Shown here piece after piece: positions 1 to 6,226 of a DNA stretch of 6,226 nt. Under the pieces are notes generated by a model. It was given only the letters and a program-made list of their open reading frames with translations. It was not told where the DNA came from and searched no databases. The stretch is from Gammaproteobacteria bacterium (GTDB lineage: Bacteria; Pseudomonadota; Gammaproteobacteria; SZUA-152): the NCBI GenBank assembly GCA_030613605.1, contig JAUWLO010000122.1, positions 1 to 6,226 on the forward strand. Direction: 5' to 3'. The position numbers and the translations under genes are program-made. Positions within the stretch are counted from its first letter, which is position 1. The number at the start of each line of letters is the position of its first letter.

Positions 1-1
1 A

Positions 2-181
2 CAGTTGGCTGACCGGGCACGAGAAGTTGGCGAATGGCATACCGGCGAGATCACAGGACCGGGCACACTGGTCTGTAAAGAATGCGGTGAAAATATACAC
101 TTCCACAAAACGGGGCATATACCACCCTGCCCTAAATGCCATGCGACCGTATATCGACGTGACCATGAAGCAGATAAATAA
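2..181 (+). CDS. YbeL-like (DUF1451) zinc-ribbon protein, C-terminal fragment
   Basis: Only the last 59 codons are inside the window, in the frame beginning at base 2 and ending with TAA at 179-181; the N-terminal part lies to the left. The fragment has two zinc-knuckle pairs, CKEC (fragment residues 25-28) and CPKC (residues 43-46), preceded by an E-W-H-T-G-E-I-T-G-P-G-T-L-V-C stretch. This matches the C-terminal zinc ribbon of the E. coli YbeL family as I recall it (H-S-G-E-V-V-G-x-G-x-L-V-C-x-x-C, then C-P-K-C). In that family a long charged helical region precedes the ribbon; it would be outside this window. The four cysteines probably bind one zinc ion. The molecular role of the family is not established. 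The gene converges on the glutamate dehydrogenase gene, with 27 bases between the two stop codons. The family assignment is fairly sure; strict orthology to ybeL is inferred from a short fragment. Confidence 0.8.
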   Translation, partial: QLADRAREVGEWHTGEITGPGTLVCKECGENIHFHKTGHIPPCPKCHATVYRRDHEADK

Positions 182-210
182 CGAGCATTAACATCTGCTC
201 TAGCTTTTTT
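169..210 (+). terminator. Candidate Rho-independent terminator after the zinc-ribbon gene
   Basis: Two alternative stems precede a run of six T at 205-210. One pairs GAGCA (183-187) with TGCTC (196-200) across an 8-nt loop. The other pairs AGCAGAT (169-175) with ATCTGCT (193-199) across a 17-nt loop and begins inside the end of the coding region. They share bases, so only one can form at a time. Both stems are short, and 4 to 5 bases separate them from the T-run, so this is a weak candidate. The T-run overlaps the stop codon region of the opposing gene. On the minus strand the hairpin is followed only by a broken T-rich stretch, so it is less convincing as the terminator of the dehydrogenase transcript. 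Confidence 0.4.
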
Positions 211-1636
211 AGTAAACACCAATATCCAGATAGGTGCGTGATATTTTACGTATGGCGTTGACGTAGGCGGCGGTACGGTAATCGGTAATGTCTTTATTGT
301 CCGTGCGAGTTTCACGTATCTCCTGAAAAGCCTGACGCATGGAATCATCCAGGGCGGACCGCACCAGATCCAGCTCACTGGCACCGGAATTGAGTCTGTC
401 CTTAAAAGAATCAGGCACTTTTTTACCGGTCACATTTTCCAGCGCCTCGAGCTGGTTTTGCCCACGCAATTCGTCATAGCGCCGTTGCATACGGCCAAAA
501 CGAATGTGAGACAGATTACGTATCCATTCAAAATAAGAAACAATAACACCACCCGCATTCGCATAAGCATCGGGAATAATTGTAACGCCACGTTTATTTA
601 GTACGCCATCAGCAGCAAACGTAATCGGACCATTGGCAGCCTCAATAATTATTTTCGCCTTAATGCGATCAACATTTTCAATGCTGATCTGCCCTTCCAC
701 TGCTGCAGGTATTAGAATATCGCATTCCATCTCTAACACACGAGTCGTATTGCCTTTTTTATAACGCCCTCCGGGAAACCCGTCCAGCGTCTTGTTTTCA
801 ACTTTATAACAATAGGCTTCTTCAATGGCCAGGCCGTCCTCATTGATCAAAATGCCCTTGCTATCCGTTATGGCTATAATTTTGCAGCCATCTTCCTGAA
901 ATAAAAATTTAGAGACGTGATAACCTACATTACCAAAACCCTGGAGCACAACTCGCTTACCGCCCAGACCACCCTCCAGGCCTGCTTCCTTTACCGCATC
1001 TTCGTGGCGAAAAAATTCCTGTAACGCGTACTGCAGACCTCGGCCAGTTGCTTCTGTGCGGCCTTCAATACCACCATGCGCCACCGGTTTCCCAGTCACA
1101 CAAGCGATGTAATTGATATCATCCGGATTAAGGTGTTTATAGGTATCGGCCATCCATGCCATTTCACGCTGACCGGTACCCATGTCAGGCGCAGGCACAT
1201 TGGTTGAAGGACTCAGGAAACCCTTGCGAACCAGTTCTAAAGTAAACCGTCGAGTAATAAGCTCCAGCTCATCACGACTATAATTATTCGGATCAATCAT
1301 TACGCCACCCTTGGAGCCACCAAAGGGCACATCAACAATGGCGCATTTATAAGTCATCAATGCTGCCAGCGCTTCAATCTCATCCTGGTCAACTATAGGG
1401 GCGTAACGAATGCCGCCTTTAGCGGGCAAACGATGATTACTATGAACGGCACGCCAACCGCAAATTATTTCAATCTTGCCACGAACTTTAACGGGAAATT
1501 TAACCTGAATAACCGCGTTGCAGGACTTGATTGCCTCTGCCACGTCAGGCGCAATATCCATGACCGCCAGGGCACGATCAACCATGTAATTTACACTCTG
1601 GCTAAATGAAGCTTCTGTAAATTCTACTTCCGCCAT
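209..1636 (-). CDS. gdh: Glutamate dehydrogenase (Glu/Leu/Phe/Val dehydrogenase family) with antenna-like insertion
   Basis: This 475-residue cytosolic enzyme is predicted to catalyse reversible oxidative deamination of glutamate to 2-oxoglutarate and ammonia with NAD(P). The substrate domain (about 40-185) has PAKGGIRY (71-78; K73), TYK (K97), the family signature VPFGGSKGG with catalytic Lys109, and APDMGTG with Asp151. The dinucleotide-binding domain (about 195-370) has GFGNVG at 233-238. NAD versus NADP preference cannot be settled from sequence; Asp258 after the second strand is ambiguous. Residues 367-421 contain about 40 residues absent from ordinary bacterial enzymes such as B. subtilis RocG or E. 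coli GdhA, flanked by SYFEW (367-371) and GASE (418-421), as in animal mitochondrial GDH. The C-terminus keeps RTAAYVNAI (454-462). The ATG is supported by GAAGGGG five bases upstream. The gene follows lnt by 14 nt and is probably the last gene of that transcript. Family is certain; symbol and cofactor are not. Confidence 0.95.
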   Translation of the reverse strand: MAEVEFTEASFSQSVNYMVDRALAVMDIAPDVAEAIKSCNAVIQVKFPVKVRGKIEIICGWRAVHSNHRLPAKGGIRYAPIVDQDEIEALAALMTYKCAIVDVPFGGSKGGVMIDPNNYSRDELELITRRFTLELVRKGFLSPSTNVPAPDMGTGQREMAWMADTYKHLNPDDINYIACVTGKPVAHGGIEGRTEATGRGLQYALQEFFRHEDAVKEAGLEGGLGGKRVVLQGFGNVGYHVSKFLFQEDGCKIIAITDSKGILINEDGLAIEEAYCYKVENKTLDGFPGGRYKKGNTTRVLEMECDILIPAAVEGQISIENVDRIKAKIIIEAANGPITFAADGVLNKRGVTIIPDAYANAGGVIVSYFEWIRNLSHIRFGRMQRRYDELRGQNQLEALENVTGKKVPDSFKDRLNSGASELDLVRSALDDSMRQAFQEIRETRTDNKDITDYRTAAYVNAIRKISRTYLDIGVY

Positions 1637-1641
1637 GCTTA

Positions 1642-1648
1642 CCCCTTC
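1642..1648 (-). promoter_or_regulatory. Ribosome binding site of the glutamate dehydrogenase gene
   Basis: On the minus strand GAAGGGG (1648 to 1642) sits five bases before the ATG at 1636, inside the 14-nt gap after the lnt stop codon (TGA, 1653 to 1651). It is a better Shine-Dalgarno match than those of the upstream genes and fixes the start. The dehydrogenase could therefore be translated efficiently without coupling to lnt. Confidence 0.75.
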
Positions 1649-1650
1649 AT

Positions 1651-3249
1651 TCAGTGATCACCCAAAACCGGGCGCCGCGCCTGCCATCCACTTATCCCAA
1701 GAGCTAAAAACAATCCTAACAATACGGGCCAATTACCGACCAACACGTAAGGTGTCGCACCAGCCCTTGGCTGCACCTTACCATCTAGCACAGCAACCTC
1801 AAACTGGGGTGATGCCGCCAGTACAGTACCTTTATGATCTATCACTGCCGATATGCCGTTATTGGTCGCTCGCAACATGGGTCTGGCTGTTTCTAACGAT
1901 CGCATACGCGCCATCTGCAAGTGTTGATGCGGCGCCAGCGAATCTCCAAACCAGGCATCATTGCTGACATTAACCAGCAGTGATGCTTCTGGCAAACCAC
2001 GGATAACCTCTTCTCCAAATACATCCTCGTAGCAGATTGACACCGAGATAGGTCGTCCTGCCACAGTGATCAATGGTTGCCTGATATCGCCCCGGCTAAA
2101 ATTCGCCATAGGCACTCGCATTAATTCGAGTAAACCACCCAGCAAAGCTTTAAGCGGAATATATTCCCCAAAAGGCACCAGGTGGGACTTGTAATAGAAC
2201 TGAGTAACATCGCCATCGCCCGTTCCAACGCGAACCACACTGTTGAAATACTGATCGTGCCCCACACCATCAACCAATTTATTATCTGTTTGTTTATCCG
2301 GTTTTTTAAGAATGGGCAACCCTATCAACAGAGTCGCACCACCATTAATTTTAGCCTCGCGAGCCAGCCCCTGAAGAAATGATTCAGCCTGGTGATAATA
2401 AACAGGCAATGCCGTTTCCGGCCAAATAACAATATCTCGATCCCAACGACCACGACTAAGTCTGGTATATAAATCAATCGTTGGTCTGCGCTGATCCGGT
2501 CGCCACTTAAGATTTTGCGGCACGTTACCTTGAATAAGACTTGCAGTTAAAGGTTCACCATCTTTGTCTGACCATTCGATTAACGTCATCAATCCTGCAA
2601 CTACCCACAGGGCAACGAGGCACACCAGACCAACAACACGTCTTTTATTCGACTCCACCCACGCCCACACCAACACACCTGCGCTAAACGTGAGTGCCCA
2701 CGATATACCATAGACACCCAGGACTGGCGCCAGCCCTACCATGAGGGAATCAGTTTGGCTGTTACCAAGATGTAGCCAGGGGAATCCAGTAAGAACCCAT
2801 CCACGCACCCATTCAACCAAAACCCAACCTGCAGGAAGAAATAGCAACAAATAAAAACTGCGATTTAACCGCTGCAAATATCGTCGGCTAAACCAGCCAA
2901 GAAATGCAGGAAACAAGGCAAGAAATAAAACAAATAGTAAGGTTGCGACTATCGACAATGCCAAACCCATACCACCAAACCGATAAAAACTTACCGCCAC
3001 CCATGAAATCCCAACACCAAAAAATCCCAGGCCAAATAAATAACCAGTGATGAACGCACGTTTAGGGGTTGAATCCAGCCACAGCCAGAAAAGAATTGCG
3101 GGAGCAATAAAGGCTAAAGGAAAAAGATTAACTGGTGCAAAAGCTAGCGGGAGCAAAGAGCCCGCCAACACAGACAAAGCACTGCCTCGCCACCCCGTTC
3201 GCCAGCGATTGTGCTTTACAGTGGGCATTGCCACATCCGTGCTTGCCAT
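1651..3249 (-). CDS. lnt: Apolipoprotein N-acyltransferase Lnt
   Basis: Lnt is the inner-membrane enzyme that transfers an acyl chain from phospholipid to the N-terminal diacylglyceryl-cysteine of lipoproteins, the third step of maturation. The protein is 532 residues, close to the 512 of E. coli. Hydrophobic segments at roughly 24-40, 42-59, 66-88, 95-120, 131-149, 172-198 and 204-224 form the membrane part, with a final one at 501-521. Between them lies the periplasmic nitrilase-like domain (about 233-490). Its catalytic triad is visible as Glu278 in IWPETALP, Lys354 in YYKSHLVPFGEY and Cys406 in SICYEDVF. Glu362, Trp249 in QNLKWR and SNDAWFGDS (429-437) are also conserved. The ATG overlaps the ybeX stop in TAATG (one shared base), and the Shine-Dalgarno is weak (GAAG), so translation is probably coupled to ybeX. 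All key residues are intact and no truncation is seen. Confidence 0.97.
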   Translation of the reverse strand: MASTDVAMPTVKHNRWRTGWRGSALSVLAGSLLPLAFAPVNLFPLAFIAPAILFWLWLDSTPKRAFITGYLFGLGFFGVGISWVAVSFYRFGGMGLALSIVATLLFVLFLALFPAFLGWFSRRYLQRLNRSFYLLLFLPAGWVLVEWVRGWVLTGFPWLHLGNSQTDSLMVGLAPVLGVYGISWALTFSAGVLVWAWVESNKRRVVGLVCLVALWVVAGLMTLIEWSDKDGEPLTASLIQGNVPQNLKWRPDQRRPTIDLYTRLSRGRWDRDIVIWPETALPVYYHQAESFLQGLAREAKINGGATLLIGLPILKKPDKQTDNKLVDGVGHDQYFNSVVRVGTGDGDVTQFYYKSHLVPFGEYIPLKALLGGLLELMRVPMANFSRGDIRQPLITVAGRPISVSICYEDVFGEEVIRGLPEASLLVNVSNDAWFGDSLAPHQHLQMARMRSLETARPMLRATNNGISAVIDHKGTVLAASPQFEVAVLDGKVQPRAGATPYVLVGNWPVLLGLFLALGISGWQARRPVLGDH

Positions 3250-4172
3250 TAATCTTCGCCGGCAGTTTTTTCGCTGGAAGGTTCAGGAAGAATAGTTAAC
3301 TGTAATAAATGAATTCTACGGCTGTCTGCTCGTAATACAGTAAATTGAAACCGATCCAGCTCCGCACTTTCACCACGCTTTGGCAAACGGCCAAATTTCT
3401 TCATTAACAGGCCGCCAATCGTACCAAACTCATCATCACTTAATTTTGCTTCAAAATATTCATTGAAATCATCGATGGGCGTGAGTGCTTTCAAGGTAAA
3501 CTTCTCATCAGAGTGGCGCACGATAAAAACATCATCATCAAAATCGTGCTCATCTTCTATATCACCAACAATCTGCTCCAATACATCTTCAATAGTAACC
3601 AGCCCAGCAACTCCGCCATACTCATCAACAACGATTGCCATATGATTCCGGTTTGCCCGAAAATCTTTCAGCAATACATTTAGCCGCTTACTTTCAGGAA
3701 CAACCACCGCAGGACGCAGTAAGTCTCTAAGATTGAATCGCACCCCCGTGCCTTTTTCGCCACCCATATCCCGCTGCCCAAAATATGCCAGCACATCCTT
3801 GGCGAGGATAATTCCCTCCACCTCATCCCGGTTATCACCAATAACAGGGAATCGTGAGTGCGCAGACTCCACCATCACGGGTAAAAATACATCTGGCGAC
3901 TGATCTTCTTTTATCACGATCATCTGGGAGCGCGGCACCATAACTTCTCGAACCTGCATGTCTGACACATTAAGGACACCCTCGATCATTGCCAGGGCGT
4001 CCGCATCCAGCAAATTGTGTTTTTCTGCATTGCGCAATAAAGCACCGAGATGTTCCCGGTCTTCTGGTTTACATAACAACGGTTTGTTGAGGAAGCCTGA
4101 TACAAGCCTCATAAGCCAGGATTGCTGCCGATCACTACTACCGGCAGCGCGACTAGATCGATCTTTGTTCAT
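3249..4172 (-). CDS. corC: YbeX/CorC, CBS-domain protein of the CorC/HlyC family
   Basis: This 307-residue soluble protein has no membrane segment. Two CBS domains span about 73-133 (beginning VREVMVPRSQM, 74-84) and 147-205 (with DEYGGVAGLVTIEDVLEQIVGDI, 183-205). They are followed by an acidic linker (E-D-E-H-D-F-D-D-D, 206-214) and a transporter-associated CorC_HlyC domain (about 215-295, with DDEFGTIGGLL at 246-256). In E. coli the gene is ybeX, historically corC because of a link to Mg/Co efflux; later work connects YbeX to ribosome metabolism. CBS pairs usually bind adenine nucleotides, which would fit a sensor role here. The gene starts 71 nt after ybeY with an AGGAT-type Shine-Dalgarno about 6 nt before its ATG. 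Its TAA overlaps the ATG of lnt. E. coli YbeX is about 15 residues shorter. Membrane paralogues with an N-terminal CNNM domain are excluded by the absence of hydrophobic helices. Confidence 0.95.
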   Translation of the reverse strand: MNKDRSSRAAGSSDRQQSWLMRLVSGFLNKPLLCKPEDREHLGALLRNAEKHNLLDADALAMIEGVLNVSDMQVREVMVPRSQMIVIKEDQSPDVFLPVMVESAHSRFPVIGDNRDEVEGIILAKDVLAYFGQRDMGGEKGTGVRFNLRDLLRPAVVVPESKRLNVLLKDFRANRNHMAIVVDEYGGVAGLVTIEDVLEQIVGDIEDEHDFDDDVFIVRHSDEKFTLKALTPIDDFNEYFEAKLSDDEFGTIGGLLMKKFGRLPKRGESAELDRFQFTVLRADSRRIHLLQLTILPEPSSEKTAGED

Positions 4173-4243
4173 TTATATCCTATCCCTAAAAACATTTTAA
4201 AAAATACGTTCAAACTCATAAAGACACGGCTTAATACCAAACT

Positions 4244-4744
4244 TCAAATTTCTTTATATGGATCCGGAAACCCCAACTCCAACATTATTCTTTTTTCCAG
4301 AGACTCCATGTCAAAGGCCTCCCCATTATCCTGATGGTCATAGCCCAACAGATGCAAGGTTCCATGAATAATCATGTGCGCCCAATGGGCTATATTATTT
4401 TTACCCTGATCACTTGCTTCTTTTTCAACCACTGCTGCGCATATCACCAGATCGCCTAACGAATTGAATATTTCATCCGCGGGGATTCCCTGGGGTGGCA
4501 CAAAAGGGAAAGACAATACATTGGTAGCGCCGGCTTTATGTCTGAAATTTTTATTCAGCTGACAAATTTCTTTTTCTTCCACGATACGTACTGTGATTTG
4601 CACGTCATCAATTTTTTTCTGCCTACCAGCATCAATAGCTGCTGCCGCCCACTGCTGAATCTGTTTGGTTCCTGGAATATTGACAGCCGACCCTTCATCC
4701 AAAGCCAGCTGCACATCCACTATCACGTTCTCAGCCATAGACAT
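4244..4744 (-). CDS. ybeY: Endoribonuclease YbeY (rRNA maturation factor)
   Basis: YbeY is a small metal-dependent RNase needed for 16S rRNA 3' end maturation and for 70S ribosome quality control. The 166-residue product has the UPF0054 signature H-x3-H-x5-H as HGTLHLLGYDH (His127, His131, His137), which binds the metal. It also has the conserved basic and TNVLSF segment (Arg68 and residues 74-79) and LGDLVIC (96-102). Length is close to the 155 residues of E. coli YbeY. The ATG at 4744 is only 2 nt after the ybeZ stop (TAATCATG), and a second in-frame ATG follows two codons later (4738). No strong Shine-Dalgarno is seen, so ribosomes finishing ybeZ probably restart here. YbeY and YbeZ are known partners in E. 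coli, which fits tight coupling and matched synthesis. The start could be either Met, a difference of two residues. Confidence 0.97.
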   Translation of the reverse strand: MSMAENVIVDVQLALDEGSAVNIPGTKQIQQWAAAAIDAGRQKKIDDVQITVRIVEEKEICQLNKNFRHKAGATNVLSFPFVPPQGIPADEIFNSLGDLVICAAVVEKEASDQGKNNIAHWAHMIIHGTLHLLGYDHQDNGEAFDMESLEKRIMLELGFPDPYKEI

Positions 4745-4746
4745 GA

Positions 4747-5739
4747 TTAACCATCATGCTTTTGTTCGTAATCCTCGTAGGCCTCAACAACGAGCTGTAC
4801 CAGAGGATGACGCACCACATCACGAGACTGAAAGAATGTAAAACCAATGCCCTCGACATCTTTCAGCACATCAATAACATGACGCAAACCCGAACGCGTA
4901 TTTTGCGGCAAATCAATTTGCGTTACATCTCCAGTGATAACGGCCGTTGAACCAAAGCCAATGCGAGTCAAAAACATTTTCATCTGTTCAACCGTAGTAT
5001 TTTGTGCCTCATCAAGAATAATGTACGAATCATTCAGACTGCGGCCTCGCATGTATGCCAATGGCGCAACCTCAATAACATTACGCTCAATCAAATTATC
5101 CACGCGCTCCAGACCCAACATTTCATATAAAGCGTCATACAATGGTCTCAGATAGGGATCCACCTTTTGCGCCAGATCTCCGGGCAAGAAACCCAGTCGT
5201 TCACCTGCTTCTACAGCAGGACGAACCAGCACTATCCGCTGTATGGTTTGTTTTTCCAGCGCTTCAACAGCACAGGCCACGGCAAGATAGGTTTTTCCAG
5301 TGCCCGCCGGCCCAATTCCAAAACTGATGTCATGCGTCAACACATTTTGTAAATAGCGTTTCTGATTAACCCCGCGACCTTTCACTACGCCATGACGGGT
5401 GGTGATCGTCACATCATGCACATCACTTTCTGTCATCTGGCTTGACGCGGCATTATTAGTGGCTTCCTGTAACAACAAATGCACCCGCTCTGCAGACAAC
5501 TCACCTTTTGACTGGCTCTCGCCGGTATCTTCATAAAGCTGTTTCAATATAACTCCAGCTGCCTCGACTGGCCCGGCATCACCTGTCACGGTAATGCTGT
5601 TACCACGATTATTAATTTCCACACCGAGACGACTTTCAATCAGGCGCAAGTGTTCATTAAACTGGCCACACAAACTTGCCAGTCGCTGATTATCAGCAGG
5701 TTCAAGCGAAAAACTTTGGGATGTGAGAGATTGACTCAA
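4747..5739 (-). CDS. ybeZ: YbeZ, PhoH-like P-loop ATPase
   Basis: YbeZ is a cytosolic PhoH-family NTPase that works with YbeY and is thought to act on RNA or ribosomes, possibly as a helicase. The 330-residue protein has an N-terminal region (about 14-70) with a KH-like look (SLEPADNQRL, then RLGVEINNRGNSITVTGD), a linker, and the ATPase core. Walker A is GPAGTGKT (143-150) and Walker B is IILDEAQN (240-247). Other family blocks are RPAVEAGERLGFLPGD (173-188), VDPYLRPLYDAL (193-204), TGDVTQIDLP (269-278) and SRDVVRHPLVQ (305-315). The start is TTG (5739-5737). No ATG exists upstream before an in-frame TGA at 5766-5764, and the TTG places LEPADN about 10 residues from the N-terminus, as in E. 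coli YbeZ. E. coli YbeZ (346 residues) has a longer charged C-terminal tail that is missing here. The gene stops 2 nt before ybeY. Confidence 0.96.
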   Translation of the reverse strand: MSQSLTSQSFSLEPADNQRLASLCGQFNEHLRLIESRLGVEINNRGNSITVTGDAGPVEAAGVILKQLYEDTGESQSKGELSAERVHLLLQEATNNAASSQMTESDVHDVTITTRHGVVKGRGVNQKRYLQNVLTHDISFGIGPAGTGKTYLAVACAVEALEKQTIQRIVLVRPAVEAGERLGFLPGDLAQKVDPYLRPLYDALYEMLGLERVDNLIERNVIEVAPLAYMRGRSLNDSYIILDEAQNTTVEQMKMFLTRIGFGSTAVITGDVTQIDLPQNTRSGLRHVIDVLKDVEGIGFTFFQSRDVVRHPLVQLVVEAYEDYEQKHDG

Positions 5740-5752
5740 AATATAAAGAGTA

Positions 5753-5757
5753 TTCCT
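5753..5757 (-). promoter_or_regulatory. Probable ribosome binding site of ybeZ with long spacer
   Basis: AGGAA (5757 to 5753 on the minus strand) is the only Shine-Dalgarno-like run before ybeZ. It lies 13 nt from the TTG codon and 10 nt from an ATT codon directly before it, longer than the usual 5 to 9. This supports a start in this place but suggests modest initiation efficiency. Confidence 0.45.
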
Positions 5758-5770
5758 AACGAATCAGACG

Positions 5771-5778
5771 ATATGGCG
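5771..5778 (-). promoter_or_regulatory. Possible heat-shock (sigma-32-like) -10 element upstream of ybeZ
   Basis: In the 73-nt gap between miaB and ybeZ the minus strand reads CGCCATAT (5778 to 5771), which matches the sigma-32 -10 consensus CCCCATNT at seven of eight positions. A transcript from here would have a leader of about 25 nt including the AGGAA site. No good CTTGAAA-type -35 is visible at the right distance, so the call rests on one half-site plus the knowledge that the E. coli ybeZYX-lnt operon belongs to the heat-shock regulon. It may be coincidence. Confidence 0.22.
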
Positions 5779-5812
5779 AGAATTGTTCATAGACAGTAAC
5801 GCAGCTGGCAAC

Positions 5813-6226
5813 TCACGCGCTATCCGCAACTCCGGATTCAGCTCTGGTTTCAGAAGCCTCATCAACAAAAACTATTTGCCCTCGCAGCGAATTAGGCATC
5901 GCTTCAGTTATGCGAACATTAATAAATTCACCGATTAACCGCGAATTGCCATCAAAATTAACCACCCGATTATTTTCGGTTCGCCCAGACATTTGAGCTG
6001 CATCCTTTCTTGATGGCCGCTCTACCAGTATGCGCTGTACTGTACCAACCATAGCATGACTTATAGAAGATGCCATCTTGGAAATGCGATTTTGCACCTG
6101 TGCCAGACGCTGTTTTTTGACGGCCACGGGCACATCATCTGGCAAATCAGATGCCGGCGTGCCCGGGCGCGGACTGTAAATAAAACTGAATGAATGATCG
6201 AAACCCACCGATTCAATGAGGTCCAT
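5813..6226 (-). CDS. miaB: MiaB, tRNA-2-methylthio-N6-dimethylallyladenosine synthase, C-terminal fragment
   Basis: MiaB is a radical-SAM methylthiotransferase that converts i6A37 to ms2i6A37 in tRNAs reading UNN codons. Only the last 137 residues are present. The ATG-like codon at the right edge is an internal Met and not the start; E. coli MiaB (474 residues) has a Met at the same place. The [4Fe-4S] cysteine motifs lie outside the window. Visible are the end of the radical-SAM barrel with [20 protein letters not shown] (12-31), the [12 protein letters not shown] helix (37-48), and a TRAM RNA-binding domain (about 60-120) with [13 protein letters not shown] (79-91) and PNSLRGQIV (111-119). 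The tail after TRAM is only about 17 residues, shorter than in E. coli. The TGA at 5815-5813 is followed by a 73-nt gap before ybeZ on the same strand, so read-through transcription into ybeZ is likely. Confidence 0.96.
   Translation of the reverse strand: MDLIESVGFDHSFSFIYSPRPGTPASDLPDDVPVAVKKQRLAQVQNRISKMASSISHAMVGTVQRILVERPSRKDAAQMSGRTENNRVVNFDGNSRLIGEFINVRITEAMPNSLRGQIVFVDEASETRAESGVADSA

Noticed and set aside
1635..1967. 110-codon plus-strand open frame opposite the end of lnt and the gdh start
   Set aside because: It lies wholly antisense to well-supported genes, has a composition unlike a folded protein, and shows no recognisable domain.
4173..4243. 71-nt AT-rich gap between ybeY and ybeX, with an imperfect AT-only hairpin (about 4191-4210) and an 8-codon minus-strand mini-frame (M-F-L-G-I-G-Y-K) whose stop overlaps the ybeX ATG
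   Set aside because: The hairpin is short, nearly all A-T and interrupted. The mini-frame has no Shine-Dalgarno, and such short frames occur by chance. I could not find a promoter with acceptable -35/-10 spacing here either.
4122..4334. Plus-strand open frame crossing the ybeY-ybeX gap
   Set aside because: It overlaps conserved coding sequence on the other strand at both ends and has no clear ribosome binding site or known motif.
5167..5352. Plus-strand open frames opposite the Walker A region of ybeZ
   Set aside because: They are shadows of a strongly conserved minus-strand gene.
6224..6226. ATG at the right edge as the start of a short separate TRAM protein
   Set aside because: The sequence from this codon aligns with the interior of MiaB, including the end of its radical-SAM domain. 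The frame is cut by the window edge and does not start there.
1..6226. Mobile element, CRISPR array, prophage, tRNA or defence system
   Set aside because: No direct repeat series, transposase or integrase motif, tRNA-like fold or defence domain was seen. Almost the whole window is explained by conserved housekeeping genes.

Overview
This window looks like part of a gammaproteobacterial chromosome of moderate GC content. It is dominated by one minus-strand gene string in the conserved order miaB - ybeZ (PhoH-like) - ybeY - ybeX (corC) - lnt, an arrangement well known from Gammaproteobacteria such as Escherichia and Pseudomonas. The protein sequences resemble the E. coli members closely enough for confident naming. 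The sequence alone does not fix the genus; a free-living, perhaps marine, gammaproteobacterium is only a guess.

Layout from right to left, which is the direction of transcription: the C-terminal third of MiaB (6226 to 5813, cut by the window edge); a 73-nt gap holding a possible promoter and the ribosome binding site of ybeZ; ybeZ with a TTG start (5739 to 4747); ybeY only 2 nt downstream (4744 to 4244); a 71-nt AT-rich gap; ybeX/corC (4172 to 3249); lnt, whose start overlaps the ybeX stop by one base (3249 to 1651); and a glutamate dehydrogenase gene only 14 nt after lnt (1636 to 209). From the plus strand, the 3' end of a YbeL-like (DUF1451) zinc-ribbon gene (2 to 181) converges on the dehydrogenase. 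A short hairpin plus T-run lies between the two stop codons.

Functionally the core cluster joins tRNA modification (MiaB), rRNA maturation and ribosome quality control (YbeZ, YbeY, YbeX) and the last step of lipoprotein acylation (Lnt). The spacings suggest two translationally coupled pairs (ybeZ-ybeY and ybeX-lnt) separated by gaps of about 70 nt. The least expected part is the glutamate dehydrogenase at the downstream end. It is metabolically unrelated to the rest, probably co-transcribed, and carries a C-terminal insertion resembling the 'antenna' of animal mitochondrial glutamate dehydrogenase.

I see no mobile element, CRISPR array, RNA gene, phage remnant or extended repeat. Apart from the dehydrogenase this is an ordinary, conserved housekeeping region, and I found no undescribed system in it.
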